Shown in pieces: positions 24,701-34,345 of a stretch of 64,000 nt of DNA. The notes beneath the pieces are model-generated. The model was given only the letters and a program-made list of their open reading frames with translations. It was not told where the DNA came from and made no database searches. The position numbers and the translations under genes were made by a program. Each line of letters opens with the position of its first letter. The first letter of the stretch is position 1. Source of the DNA: Azolla caroliniana (Eukaryota; Polypodiophyta); the NCBI GenBank assembly GCA_043228905.1, contig JBHGNT010000012.1:558001-622000 (forward strand). The letters run 5' to 3'.

Positions 24701-25246
24701 AATGCTTGTCTTTACCGTTTGTAGAGACAAGTTATCTTCGGTGCAGGAGGTGCTGAGAGTCACCACCAAGTTCTCCCAGCTTTTCGGCAATGTACACATC
24801 AGGATGATGGCTTGCATTGCATCCTCCAACGGGAACTTGATCGCCGCAAGCTGGTTCACGAATCCCATGAACGTGCTTACGTGTTCCACCATACTCTCGC
24901 CGTCCCGGTACTTGAGGTTCACTATCTTCCTCATCAGGGAGGTCCGGTTCAACGCATTCTTCCTCTCGTAGAGGCCCGACAGCTTCCGCCACATCTCATA
25001 TGCGTTGGTGTCGTTCGCCACATGTTGTAGAACGCTCACGTCGACGTATTGCCGAATGGTTGCAACGACTTTCCGGTTCAGAAGCCTCCATTCCGTCTCA
25101 AGTACCCCCTTGGGTATTTCCGACCTGTCAATCGGTTCATACAGGTCCCGAACAATGAGCAGATCCTCCATCTTTATCTTCCAGTCGGCGTAGTTCTGCG
25201 CATTCAGCACCATTATCCCCGGTTGCCCGCTGCTGCCGCCTTCCAT
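21704..25246 (-). CDS. Copia B Gag-Pol polyprotein (Gag, protease, integrase, RT)
   Basis: About 1180 residues from the ATG at 25244-25246 (MEGGSSGQPG), chosen because element C starts the same way. In order: Gag (KIKMEDLLIVRDLYEPI), zinc knuckle CFHCGKPGHFRKNC near residue 240, protease WVVDSGASFHLTP, pre-integrase LWHKRLCHMSEKG, integrase core with D (VHTDVC), D (IRADNGGEY) and E (ELNGLAERMNRT). RT follows, with RYKARIVVKGFQQ, QMDVKTAFLHGDLEEEIYM and catalytic LYVDD. The product would form virus-like particles and copy its RNA in the cytoplasm. All catalytic residues I can see are present. A TGA at 21704 cuts off RNase H, so the copy is probably not autonomous. Confidence 0.95.
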   Translation of the reverse strand: MEGGSSGQPGIMVLNAQNYADWKIKMEDLLIVRDLYEPIDRSEIPKGVLETEWRLLNRKVVATIRQYVDVSVLQHVANDTNAYEMWRKLSGLYERKNALNRTSLMRKIVNLKYRDGESMVEHVSTFMGFVNQLAAIKFPLEDAMQAIILMCTLPKSWENLVVTLSTSCTEDNLSLQTVKTSILNEEARRRDKEPASDPKMLLTESDRGRQRNRSPQRREKSGTRSQSRGRPTCFHCGKPGHFRKNCRHYRKDNGADDTDSKKSSKRNGAYRGATDRNGSDRRGKDRKGTTALAASEEEIMLITEEGELNIAGEETTWVVDSGASFHLTPERRYFSSYTIGEHGCVRMGNEGTCRIVGIGDVWLTTSTGCKMLLKDVRHVPEVRLNLISAGRLDDEGYTGSIRNGVMKFSKGSLIVARARKVNTLYLMSAWLCSEELNVAADTAGELWHKRLCHMSEKGMKRLAEDNLIPMKHVHLEKCTNCLAGKQNRTSFHSRPPTRRSAPLELVHTDVCQVETKSHGGAQYFVTFIDDHSRKLWTALLKTKDQVLRVFKELHARVERESGKKLKAIRADNGGEYRGQFEEYCRSKGIRLEFTVPKTPELNGLAERMNRTIMERVRSMLAHAKLPKGCWAEAMSTATYVINRSPSVPLDGDTPQRVWTGREVSYRHLKVFGCLAYVHVAKDRRGKLDPKTRPCIFLGYGDDEFGYRVWDPVDKKIFRSRDIIFMEDKTLADWESEKKMKSSKSTGEDQLYEEQSRPARDRLALEDPAEDGEETEPAEEDETDTGTGPDPEMDSDEEETEEPVTEAPERRYPLRERRPPRRFPEPEHVLLTDEGEPESFEEAKLDTHSRRWLSAMQEEMDSLHENHTYELVELPKGKRALRNKWVFKLKPGDAGNPPRYKARIVVKGFQQKKGVDFDEIFAPVVKMTSIRTVLSIAASMDLEVEQMDVKTAFLHGDLEEEIYMQQPEGFEKKGKEHLVCRLKKSLYGLKQAPRQWYRKFDSFMTDEGYHKTQSDHCVFVKKFEGGDFLILLLYVDDMLIVGRDQVKIRMLKKALHRTFSMKDLGPARQILGMHIIRDRKKKQLWLSQEKYVTKVLHRFNMSEARPVGSTLPTNCKLSSKQSPKTKAEKEDMMKVPYASAVGSLMYAMVCTRPDIGYAVGVVSRYMSNPGKEHWNAAKWIL

Positions 25247-25262
25247 TTTGTGCACTGCAGTC

Positions 25263-25274
25263 GCTCTGATACCA
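25263..25274 (-). other. Primer binding site of copia B
   Basis: Minus-strand TGGTATCAGAGC (initiator-Met tRNA), three bases from the 5' LTR. Confidence 0.92.
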
Positions 25275-25277
25275 GAT

Positions 25278-25916
25278 TGTTGGGAAACTCGACGCTTTCC
25301 GATCGTTCACCTCTAAGCCACAACCGAGGAAACACGGATCAATGCAGCAGAAATAGAAAAACACAGAGAGAGACTCGAATGCACAGGGTTTAGCGTGGAA
25401 AACCCTAGACGGGAAAAACCACGGGAGTGCAAGACTCCAACTATCACTATACGCAGGGAATGTACAATGGCGAGCTGCAAGGCGACGACCTTGAGCTCGC
25501 TGTCCTCGCCACAGACGGCGGTATTACACAGAGGCGTCGACCTCTTCCTTTCTCTCTCTCTCTCTCTCTCTCTCGGCTGCTCTCACTTCACTCCCTCTAA
25601 GTGGAAAACAGAAAAATGAGCAACAACAACAACAAACTGTTTGCCCTAAGTCATATTTATACACATATGACTTTCGGGCTATTTACAACTATAGCCTCAA
25701 GGGCCCTTGGCAAACATATTCACAAATATGTCCCCGCATCCGGATCTCTCTCCGGGTACATTCGTCATCCGGCTCCGTAACCGGGGTCTTCATCATCCGG
25801 CTCCATAGCCGGGGTCTTCATCATCCGGATCTGATACCGGGTTCTCCTCATTCGGGTCTTCATTCCCGATTCCCGGACATCCGACCATCCCATCCGGAGG
25901 GACCGTAATCCCAACA
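25278..25916 (-). repeat. 5' LTR of copia B
   Basis: Matches 20480-21162, but has only two copies of the 28-bp unit (from 25766) and 12 extra bases near 25508. TATAAATA lies on the minus strand near 25645. Confidence 0.93.
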
Positions 25917-26089
25917 ACTATGAGTCAAACAAAGCACAAGGTTAAGGAATACAACACTGTCTACAAGGTCCCCAAAGAAGTTCACGAACACATATTGGGG
26001 GAGGTCCCCTCTTTAATGCTTAGAATGGCAAGCACTGTTCATATGTAACATTCACATGTCTTGTAAACTTTGGCCTACAAATGAATGGA
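25917..26089 (+). repeat. Rest of array unit 5, with its tail inverted
   Basis: After the ACTAT duplication, unit 5 resumes (GAGTCAAACAAAGCAC...) and is collinear to GGGGGAGGTC at about 26005. From 26006 to 26089 the sequence is the reverse complement of the normal unit tail: it reads CCCTCTTTAATGCTTAG and ends CTACAAATGAATGG. The 84-base tail is therefore flipped in place. Confidence 0.9.
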
Positions 26090-26759
26090 AATATATCATC
26101 TTTGGTTTTCTTATGAGTTTGCAATGACAAAGCTCTTAATCTCGGTGTTTTGTTTAGATATGTATGTATCTTTTACATAAAATATATGGTGAAAAATATC
26201 TTTGGTTAGTACTAAAACTGTGTTAAGTGTTTCCTAACCTATAGATATCTAAGATAGGAGTGTTCATTCCACACATGTTTCTAGTGTGTGGTACACTCAT
26301 GAGGGTGTGGTACACTAGATGAGGGAACAGATTGAACATGTTAATTGCTAGTACTAATACAATGGTTCGTTCAAGTATACATACCATGTTATGCCTATAA
26401 CTCTTTTTGAGTTCATATGTATCAAAGTCAGTACAATGCATTAAAATATAGTACTAATATTGTGCTAAGTGTTTACTAACCTAGACATATCTGAGAGGAG
26501 TGTCATATGTGTCCATAACAAGCGTCAATGTCATATGTGTGCATAACAAGTGTCATTCTTACTAAGATGAGACCTCAAATAGTACCAAATTCAGATTTTT
26601 ACAAATATATGTATCAAAGTTAGTACATTGCATATCAAGTTGGTACTAAATTAGTCACTAAGATGAGTACCCAAATAGTATCAACTTAGAATTCAGGATA
26701 AGTAAATCAAAACAGTGTCAAGAACCAAAACACTTTTCTCAGATTTCACACCCTTCTTC
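26090..26759. other. Non-coding spacer between the two transposon genes
   Basis: AT-rich with frequent TAGTACTA-type motifs and a short repeat (TCATATGTG..CATAACAAG, twice near 26505 and 26530). This is where the convergent transposase (+) and RING gene (-) should end. I see no coding sequence. Confidence 0.55.
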
Positions 26760-26807
26760 TTCTTCATCTTAAAGCCACGAGGTAGTAGACTACTGAGTGG
26801 CAATTCA

Positions 26808-27437
26808 TCATCGGAGGGGGGGGGGCAAGCTTGAGGAAACCTTGTGCTCTACTGCAACTGCCTGAGACACACACACTTCCAAGAAGATGTTGTCGATAGT
26901 ATTAGCATTAATCTGTTCTTCATGGGTAGAACCGGTGTTTTGCAGCAACACGATATTCGTAGTACAAACATGTTCCTCTTCTTGGGTGGTTGCCATCTTC
27001 ATTGCAAACTCCTCGTTGATGAAGCTAGACACCTAGTTCTTTGTACAATCTTGTTCCAAGTGCAGGCTACTTGCGGTGTTTTGGTAAGACATGTGATTCG
27101 TAGTACCACCTTGTTCCTCTTCTTGGGTGGTAGCTACAATCTCCTTAATGATACAGTCTTGCCCCATGTTTACGGTACTGTCAGTGTTTTGGACACACAC
27201 CTCATTCGTAGCACCACCTTGTTCCTCTTCTTGGGTGGTAGCTACAATCTCCTTAATGCTACAATCTTGCCCCATGTATACGGTACTGTCAGTGTTTTGG
27301 ACACACACCTCATTCGTAGCACGACCTTGTTCCTCTTCTTGGTTGGTAGCTACACTCTCTTTAATGTTACAGTCATGCTCCTCATGTTTGGTGAAATTCA
27401 CATTGCCTGCTGACTCCTCGTAAAACTCGTTTGTCAC
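26808..27437 (-). pseudogene. Acidic 36-residue repeats, C-terminal exon of the accessory gene
   Basis: Three to four tandem copies of a 36-residue unit (EIVATTQEEEQGGATNEVC, then VQNTDSTVNMGQDC.IK) are seen at 27060-27420, with a more diverged copy near 26850-27030. The repeat is Glu/Gln/Thr-rich and probably disordered. A stop splits it near 27033. The function is unknown. Confidence 0.5.
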
Positions 27438-28429
27438 CTCTCTCTTTGTCCACTCTAGCTCCTCTTCTTGGGTGATTTCACATTCCTCATGTGTGGTGCT
27501 ATCTGAGTCTGAACAATCAAGCTTGCTCCATAGACTGTCTGAATCATCTGATGCTATTTGGGAATCTCCATGTTCTTCTATTCCTAAATAACAAGAACAA
27601 TATCAATTCACATTCTTACAAAGTGAACGAACCTAGCCATATCAATTAACATACTAGATTAAGGGACAATCGTTTATCTACTGTTACATCTCCATCCTGG
27701 ACTTTCGAAGATGAGTCTTTGCAGATGATTGTGTTTGTCGTGTGCTGCAAGACCTGGTTTGCATTGGTATCACACTCGTCATTATTGCTTGGGATGATAA
27801 ATTCTTCTTCATGTTGTGGCTTTGAATCAGTATCTCCATTTTCATTAATCGTTTCTTCCTTGTCTAACAACAAAAGCACATGGGCTTAGTCTAACTCATT
27901 AACTTTACAACTCTCAAAGTTTGTGAGAATTTGTATGACCCACCACTATAATGAACTCTGCATTTCTTCCCCTTTCCATACAATTTCCTTGCGGCATTAC
28001 GCTTCTTCGTAGGCTCTTTGATAGAAACATAAGAAATTAGAAGTATAGCAACAATGCATTATTAAAAGTTCACACACAATTAGCATTACCATTCACACAG
28101 TCAAGGGAGCTGAGCTAGGAGAATTTGTTTGAAGCAACACGTTTTCAACTGTTCCAATGGCCTTTCTCATACATTCATCTTCGTCATAAATTTCCTTAGT
28201 TACCACTAAGGAATGACCATGGACTTTGGAATTTGCAGCAGACTCTGTACGTAGTAGCGCGGGGGCTGGTTGGTCAGTTACCTTCCCTGGTGTGGTGTTG
28301 CTTGATACTACAACATTCATATTATAATCGTACATTAGTTCTAACATGACTACAATGTTACAAATATTATCAGTACTGAATCAAGTGGACATTTAAGACC
28401 TTCAGTACTAAAAAATTAGTCTTGTTCCA

Positions 28430-29300
28430 ACTGATCACCAAGGAATACACATGTAACAGTAATATTAGTACTAAAACAACAAAGAGGAACTTGAGGACAC
28501 AATACAGAACCATCTGGACATGCTGTCGATATTTGTTCGGTACTAAAGAAAAGACCGACATGCCTATTTGTTCGGTCATACAGAGCTTATTTGTTCAGTT
28601 CTCCTATTTGTTAGTACACATACAAGTGATACAACTAAACATTTAAGACGTTTAGTACTAAATAATCAGTACTGAATCAACTCAGCACCAAGGGATACAA
28701 TGTAATCAGTAATGTTAATACTAAAACATCAATCAAGGAACTTGAGAGAACAATACTGAACCACCTGGACATGCATATTAAAGCGTGGTATTGACCAATG
28801 TTAGTACTGAACAACCAAGACCTTCATGCGTATTTGTTCGGTCATCCTGAGCCTAACTTGATACAATGTAATGGACAGTGTTAGTACTTATACAAGTTAT
28901 ACAATGAATCAATTAAGACATTCAGTTTAAATAATAAGTACTGAATCAACTGATCACCAAGGAATACAATGTAATCAATAATGTTAGTACTGAATCCTCC
29001 AACAAGAAACTTGAGGGCACATTACACAACCACCTGGACATGCATATTTCGTGTAATGAACAATGTTAGTACTAAAAAACCTAGACCTTCATGCCTATTT
29101 GTTCGGTCATCTAGAACCTAAGCCATGTGGACAGAGAAAGTACAATGTAATGAATAATGTTAGTGCACATGCAAGTTATACAACTAAACATTTAAGATTC
29201 TCAGTACTAAATAAGATTCACATTGTCAACTGATCACCAAGGAATACAATGTAATCAGTAATGTTAGTACTGAATCATGTAAAAATGATCTTGCGGGAAC
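28430..29300. repeat. ~250-280 bp tandem repeats in intron of the accessory gene
   Basis: CACCAAGGAATACA-ATGTAA followed by AGTAATGTTAGTACT recurs near 28436, 28687, 28957 and 29236, each with a downstream CACCTGGACATGC and TATTTGTTCGGTCAT part. I see no open frame. The unit is rich in TTAGTACT motifs. Confidence 0.75.
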
Positions 29301-29384
29301 AATACTCATGGGTGTAAGACTAGAACCAAATGTTAAAATTATAAAAGCCTAGTATAAAAATTACATATGTTCTTAATCACATAC

Positions 29385-29572
29385 CATAGGAATGTACTTT
29401 CAAACCCCAAGTTAAGTACCATTCGGCTCCAATTGTACTTTTACAGTGTAAACATATATTTTCTTTCTCAAAATGGTACTTAGCGCATAAACAATGATAT
29501 GTGTGCAAGCATGGTGTAATGATAGCATCCATGGCCTCAAACTGGAATCCAAGGCCACAGAATACACACCTT
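29385..29572 (-). pseudogene. RING-H2 zinc-finger exon
   Basis: On the minus strand this translates as CVFCGLGF..., then ITPCLHTYHCLCAKYHF, then NICLHC. The spacing C-x2-C-x13-C-x-H-x2-H-x2-C-x10-C-x2-C is a complete RING-H2 ligand set. The acceptor (TTTGAAG) and donor (CTATG|GTATGTG) flank it. RING-H2 fingers usually act as E3 ubiquitin ligases; here that is inference from the motif only. The exon is too short and start-less to be found by simple ORF calling. Confidence 0.7.
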
Positions 29573-29662
29573 CAAATACAAGACACAACATACACTATAT
29601 TAGCAACGATGATATTTTATACAATAGAAGGTCAACTTGTAAAAATATAAACCATTACCTTG

Positions 29663-30536
29663 ATACAATACTTCTTGTAATGGTACTTTCATTGCAAGTG
29701 GGATGTTCAACTACTTCTGGCCATAGAGGATCTAAACCTTTATCTTTTAGACCCTTCATCAAACATGTCAGGTTCTCATAGTGACTTTTTAAGGCGGATA
29801 ACTTATCATCAATTTCAGAACGAGATGACCTCCATGTCTCCAGATCTTTCTTCTGTTTTCCTAATTGAGTGCCCATCTTTGTCAGCTCCTTCTGCAACTC
29901 CTCTTTCAACACATCGCTTTCAGAATGTTGGATTGTTGCGGTTATCCATTCGTATGTATTCGATATAGATGTGAATTGTTTCTTCTGTTTTCCCAACTCC
30001 TCTTTCTTCTGTTTTCCCAATTGAGTGCCCATCTTTGTCAGCTCCTTCTACAACTCCTCTTTCAACACATCACTTTCAGAATGTTGGATTGTTGCGGTTA
30101 TCCATTCGTATGTATTCGATATATATGTGAATTGTTTCTTTGCCGCCATCTCACTAAATGAAACTTCTTCCAAATCGGTGAGCAATGCTTGCATTCTTGT
30201 TTGCAGGGAAGCTATGCAACGCAACAACCGTTGTTCATGGCTTTCTGTTAGTGTAGCTCTTTCTTTTGCAATCTGTTTAGTCAACACAGATGTCCTAGCT
30301 GAGATTTCAATGTGAGAGGTACTCTCAGACTTCATAGTAGTGTTGGTACTTGAGGACCCTCTATAATGTGATGATTGATGATGAGCAAAATCTTCCCAAT
30401 CAACTTCAATGCCACCATGGAGTTCACATGCAAATGCACGTGCAAAAACAGTTCCTACCTCATTGTTTAGGATATTTTTTGTATCATAAACTTGTTCATA
30501 TCGTGAATTTAGTTCAGTGATATAATCCTTCTTCAA
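29663..30536 (-). pseudogene. Coiled-coil exon with internal duplication
   Basis: Heptad-rich sequence (TKQIAKERATLTESHEQRLL..., QTRMQALLTDLEEVSF). A ~50-residue segment, FTYISNTYEWITATIQHS... to KMGTQLGKQKK, is present twice in tandem (29858-30000 and 30010-30150). The first copy carries the TAG stop, the second a sense codon. Upstream frames at 30541-30660 (KKMFTNILRGRTLG, ARPDTYEDLDMWMIKTW) look coding but are not identified. Confidence 0.6.
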
Positions 30537-30660
30537 TTGAGTGAGGTGAAAACCTCTTTGTCTTTGGTTGTGATGAGCCCCATGTTTTGATCATCCACAT
30601 GTCTAGGTCTTCATAAGTGTCAGGTCGTGCACGAAGGAAATATCCTCATCCTAACGTTCT

Positions 30661-32207
30661 ACCTCGAAGGATGTTTGTGAACATCTTCTTGCCCTGAGAT
30701 GTTGACAACTTAAACCTCCCTCTGGTGGGGGTCATCTTACTTTCTTTGATGGGGGTCCTTTTTCTTTCCTTGCATGGTGTCCTATCTCTCTTCTTCACCT
30801 CACACACACAATAATAGTAAATAACAATAGATCAATCACAACTGTCTTTTTTCATCATATGATTAAATCACACATAATAAGAACAACAATGAGGCATAAC
30901 AACCCTAAACATACTTCAAGTTGGCTCAAAAACAAGATTCATGCATATACAAGTCTCTCTTGAAAGTGTACATAGGAGGAAAGACAAAAACATCAACAAC
31001 AAAGATAAAACCTACAACATAATGTTAACTCCCGATACACAACATATACATGCTAAACCATGGAAAATCATTGCAACGTACCATCATAGAACCATCTTCC
31101 AATATGTCAACATGTACCAAATTCTAAATCATGCAATAAATGACATATGCATGTAAAACACTCTCAATTTCAAGCATATGCATGTACAAGTGTCTCAAAT
31201 GATCAAGGGAGAACAACACGAACAACAACAACAAAACCCTAACATGCAGTAGAACATGAAGGTAAGCCTAAAGCAGGATTACCTTTTCAGACGTCGTTAG
31301 GGTTGCAGATAGCAGGATTACCTCTTTGAAGTCCTTGTAGAGGGGACACGTTTGAAGCACGGGTTGCAAGCAAACGAACACACCAGGTAGAGGGAAAACA
31401 ACGACTTAAGACCACCTGGAGGTAGAGCAAAGTAGAGGTCACAACCACCAGAGGGGACACGGCCAGCAGAGCAGAGGTTGATGTGGTTAGGACACGGTGA
31501 GCACAGAACACCTAACAATGAGGGAGAACAAGGTCAACAGAGGGAGAGAGAACGTGGCCAACCCTAGAGAGGTTGAAAGACTTGTGCAAAAGGTGGAAGA
31601 GAGACAGAGAGGGGGAGAGGAGGTACGAACGACGAGCAATGACACGCTTGGAGTCTGTAGAGACCTATGCAAAAGGTGGAAGAGAGACATAGAGGGGGAG
31701 AGGAGGTACGAACGACGAGCAGTAACACACTTGGAGTTTGCAGAGATCTGTACAGAAGGTGGAAGAGAGACAGAGAGGGGGAGAGGAGGTACGAACCTCG
31801 GGAATCAACGATAGAAGGGGGAAGGAGAGAGAGAGAGAGAGAGGGAGAGAAACTAACTGACTAATTGACAGTTCGAGATGAACATATGTGCCAAGAGAGA
31901 GAGAGAGCGAGAGAGAGACATACTTACTATATTCATAATTGAGTGACTACTCGAGATCTTGTACAGTTAAGATCTCCGTACAACATTACCTAGAACTGTG
32001 ACCCAACAACCTCAAATGAAATGGACAGTTGGACACAGACATAACTTATAATTGTGGAAGGATGTGCAATGTTTTTTTCATATTTGAAATCTATTTTCAT
32101 TGAATGTAACTTTTAATTTTAGCACAAAACATGGTCGACTTTTTTAACCCAAATATTGGATTATTTTTCTTTCCTCATTGAATTAGTACTAAAATTTTGG
32201 CCAAAAG
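30661..32207. other. 3' non-coding part of DNA transposon
   Basis: AT-rich to 31280, then GA-rich. At 31586-31838 an 83-84 bp unit (AGGTGGAAGAGAGACAGAGA...) repeats three times. I consider the plus-strand open frames across these repeats (31497-31864) non-coding: they are purine-biased and open in two frames. (GA) microsatellites follow to 31920. A TAGTACTA motif precedes the right terminal repeat. Confidence 0.6.
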
Positions 32208-32234
32208 TTGGTACACCATAGCGTGCTTTCACCC
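32208..32234 (-). repeat. Right terminal inverted repeat of DNA transposon
   Basis: Its reverse complement begins GGGTGAAAGCACGC and ends GTGTACCAA. The following ACAT (32235-32238) is the target duplication. Confidence 0.85.
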
Positions 32235-33572
32235 ACATGCCGTTGACTTTAAGATAAGTACTACCTAACCTAGCTTGTAACTAGGGAGCTAGTTCATATT
32301 AAATGACAACTCAACTAAAAGAAAAGGAATATCCCCACTACTATAAACTATTTTGTACATTTGATGCGACAATAACACCAAATACAAAATATAAATATTC
32401 GCCATCTTTCTCTTACACTTAGTTGTTGTGACTATTATGTATGTCAAGTAACTCTATAGTTGACTAATCTAGATCCCATCTAAGCTCAAAGGTGTGAGTG
32501 CATGGAAGGACCATAATAAGCTACTCTCATATATTTGACACATAATATATCTTTATGAGTGTCAATGTATAATATGGCTATCTATACGATTCTCAATATT
32601 AATTTAGTGTGTTTGACCTCTACAAAGTCGACCCACACATTTTTCTAACATGTTTCACCAAGCTTAATCCTTGCAGAAATTTCTCTCACAACCACAATGT
32701 GCACTCTCATTTGCACCATTCATTAGTAAAATCCATCAACATCGAGAGTCACTGCTCACATTCACATGTATTATTTGAATATGTTATATTTTGTCTCATA
32801 GGTCATATTTGACCTTTGAGGATGATAATAAAATCTCTCTCTCTCTCTCTCCACACTAAAGTCATCCTAAATTTTGTACAAATTAGTTTGTTTCATAGGT
32901 CATTTTGTGTAATAGTGGAGGTCATTTTTTGTTTCAATTTACGTTCTCAAAGTAAGGTAAAAATCCACATACAATATATATTTACTAGCCAAATTTGATA
33001 CGTGCACCAGTGTAATTGAGAGCTCTTAACAACGTAGACGAATCACTAGCTAAGAAATCTAGGTAGATTAGAAGATGACCACCAAACATTCTGGGTGTTG
33101 TGGGCGTGTCATGAGTACTCTCTATAGATCAAATATCGAATCCAGGGTTGCATCCCATACTAACGCAAACAAGATAGTGGCGAGTTCAAGGTTCCATTCC
33201 ATGCGCATGCAAACATTCACATAAACACCCAACCATGATGACCCATATGCAAGCAACATGCTCACACACACACACACACACACAAATAACAACATTTTCA
33301 AATATCCATTAGTATGTACACACAAGTTAAAAAAGCTTGAAAAGAACATTTTTGTGATGGAATCTAATAATGAGACAAAACTTGAGAAAACTATACATAA
33401 ACATGAAAAGCAAAGGAACAACATGACCAAATTAATGAAAACCCTTGACTTGTATAAATTGGAAAACATTCAACAATCATCCTAAGATGAAAAAAGAGAG
33501 AAAAGAACATGAATATGGAAATATAAGGACATACAACTTGATCAAATCTCTTGTGAAGGAATGCCAGGGGCT

Positions 33573-33737
33573 GATGTTCACAACATTAACGAAATCGGGT
33601 ACGGTTAAGGCTAGGATATTGACCATTGATGTTCACAACATTAACGAAATCGAGTGCGATTAAGGATACAATATTGACCATTGATGTTCACAACATTAAT
33701 GAAATCGGGTGCGGTTAAGGATAGGATATTGATCACC
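33573..33737. repeat. 55-bp tandem triplication at the 3' end of a TIR pseudogene
   Basis: GATGTTCACAACATTAACGA starts at 33573, 33628 and 33683. Copy 1 of the gene (near 1940) has it once. The repeat includes the stop-codon region of exon 2. Confidence 0.93.
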
Positions 33738-34345
33738 CGTGGGTGGATTGTAAGTAGCAAAGGCGAAACACCCCGAGAATCTAGGTCCAGTATAGACAAC
33801 CATGTTTTGTGTAGCCCCGGACCGGAGCCTCTATCATCCCACACTTTGATGAGTTGTTCCCCGACCACATAAGTATCAAGATCTTCTTTTACTGCAACCA
33901 TGCCTACGACATCCTCATTGGATGGGGGCACTTGGCTATCATTGTAACCAACAAAACCTCTTGGAAACCACGAATTCCTCATTCTTTGTCAAAATGACTC
34001 AATCTTGAAGAAGCACGGTGACAAGCACACAAAACCTCGGGGTATTTGCTCGGGCCTCACACGCCAACAACTATGGTCTTTCGGGTGAATGAAGCTGCCA
34101 CGGTCCTGATGAGGCGTGCCTTCACGTGAGCTTGGATGGCATCCGCAAACAATAGTGTCCTGAACATGGCCGAATCATTGAGTGGACCGGCCATTGGCCC
34201 AACAAACTATCCTTAGGATGATGGCTAGACTATGGGTCATTGTAACCAACTGGTTGCATGTACAATGAAGCATGTCTGTTTGCTCGGAACAAAGAACCCA
34301 ATGTACTCTATTGTCAGCGTGCCGGCGGCTTTCTAATCTCCAATA
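33641..34345 (-). pseudogene. Vps62-like exon 2 of TIR gene copy 1', decayed
   Basis: This is the duplicate of exon 2 at 1952-2650. Recognisable pieces are MRNSWFPRGFVGYNDSQVPPSNEDV and EQLIKVWDDRGSG, then a frameshift. The 34080-34345 part has deletions, so the EWWELIWTDRGS unit is partly lost. The exon is cut near 34345, and a ~2 kb foreign stretch separates it from the remaining TIR-exon piece at 36340-36500. Confidence 0.85.

Larger units (their letters stand above)
20480..25916 (-). mobile_element. Ty1/copia element B, nearly intact, young
   Basis: LTRs at 20480-21162 and 25278-25916 (TGTTGGGA...TCCCAACA), with a perfect 5-bp target duplication ACTAT (20475-20479, 25917-25921). The initiator-Met PBS is at 25263-25274 and the PPT follows 21162. 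One open frame covers gag to RT, and a single TGA separates it from RNase H. The two LTRs are almost identical apart from repeat-copy changes, so insertion is recent. It splits unit 5 of the 307-bp array, so it came after the array formed. Confidence 0.97.
26808..30660 (-). pseudogene. Multi-exon accessory gene of the DNA transposon (coiled coil + RING-H2)
   Basis: Reading on the minus strand, plausible coding blocks are about 30530-30660, 29663-30536 (coiled coil), 29385-29572 (RING-H2), 28093-28347, 27646-27879 and 26808-27437 (acidic repeats). The joint between coiled-coil and RING blocks fits in phase (TCAAG donor to AAG acceptor, giving Arg-Cys). A TAG near 30046 interrupts the coiled-coil block; the duplicated copy of the same segment has CAG there. 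The first exon and start are not identified. Lying inside a DNA transposon and opposite the transposase, it is likely an accessory protein. I do not recognise the full-length protein. Confidence 0.55.
10759..32234. mobile_element. Large DNA transposon with TIRs, hosting two nested copia elements
   Basis: The ends are 27-bp imperfect inverted repeats (23 of 27 match), starting GGGT at 10759 and ending ACCC at 32234. ACAT is duplicated at 10755-10758 and 32235-32238, and appears once at the matching spot near 645 in the sister copy, so this is one insertion event into block X'. Without copia A and B the element is about 10.6 kb. It carries a plus-strand transposase gene (11801-26005, interrupted) and a minus-strand multi-exon gene (26808-30660). 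The transposase has an FW..TRV.PNKKD stretch, a CVYH stretch and a HGKGEHDGVGAVIKR motif. I recall these from uncharacterised transposases of animals and plants. The 4-bp duplication would suit Sola- or Ginger-type elements; the superfamily assignment is a guess. Confidence 0.85.
32239..34345. repeat. Segmental duplication, block X, copy 2, middle part
   Basis: Collinear with about 650-2635 of copy 1, through the intergenic region and exon 2 of the TIR gene. Noncoding up to 33570, with a (CA) run at 33264-33290. Homology stops near 34345. Confidence 0.85.

Noticed and set aside
31497-31864. Open frame of about 105 codons, Arg/Glu-rich
   Set aside because: It follows an 84-bp GA-rich tandem repeat, is open in two frames because of purine bias, and has no domain.
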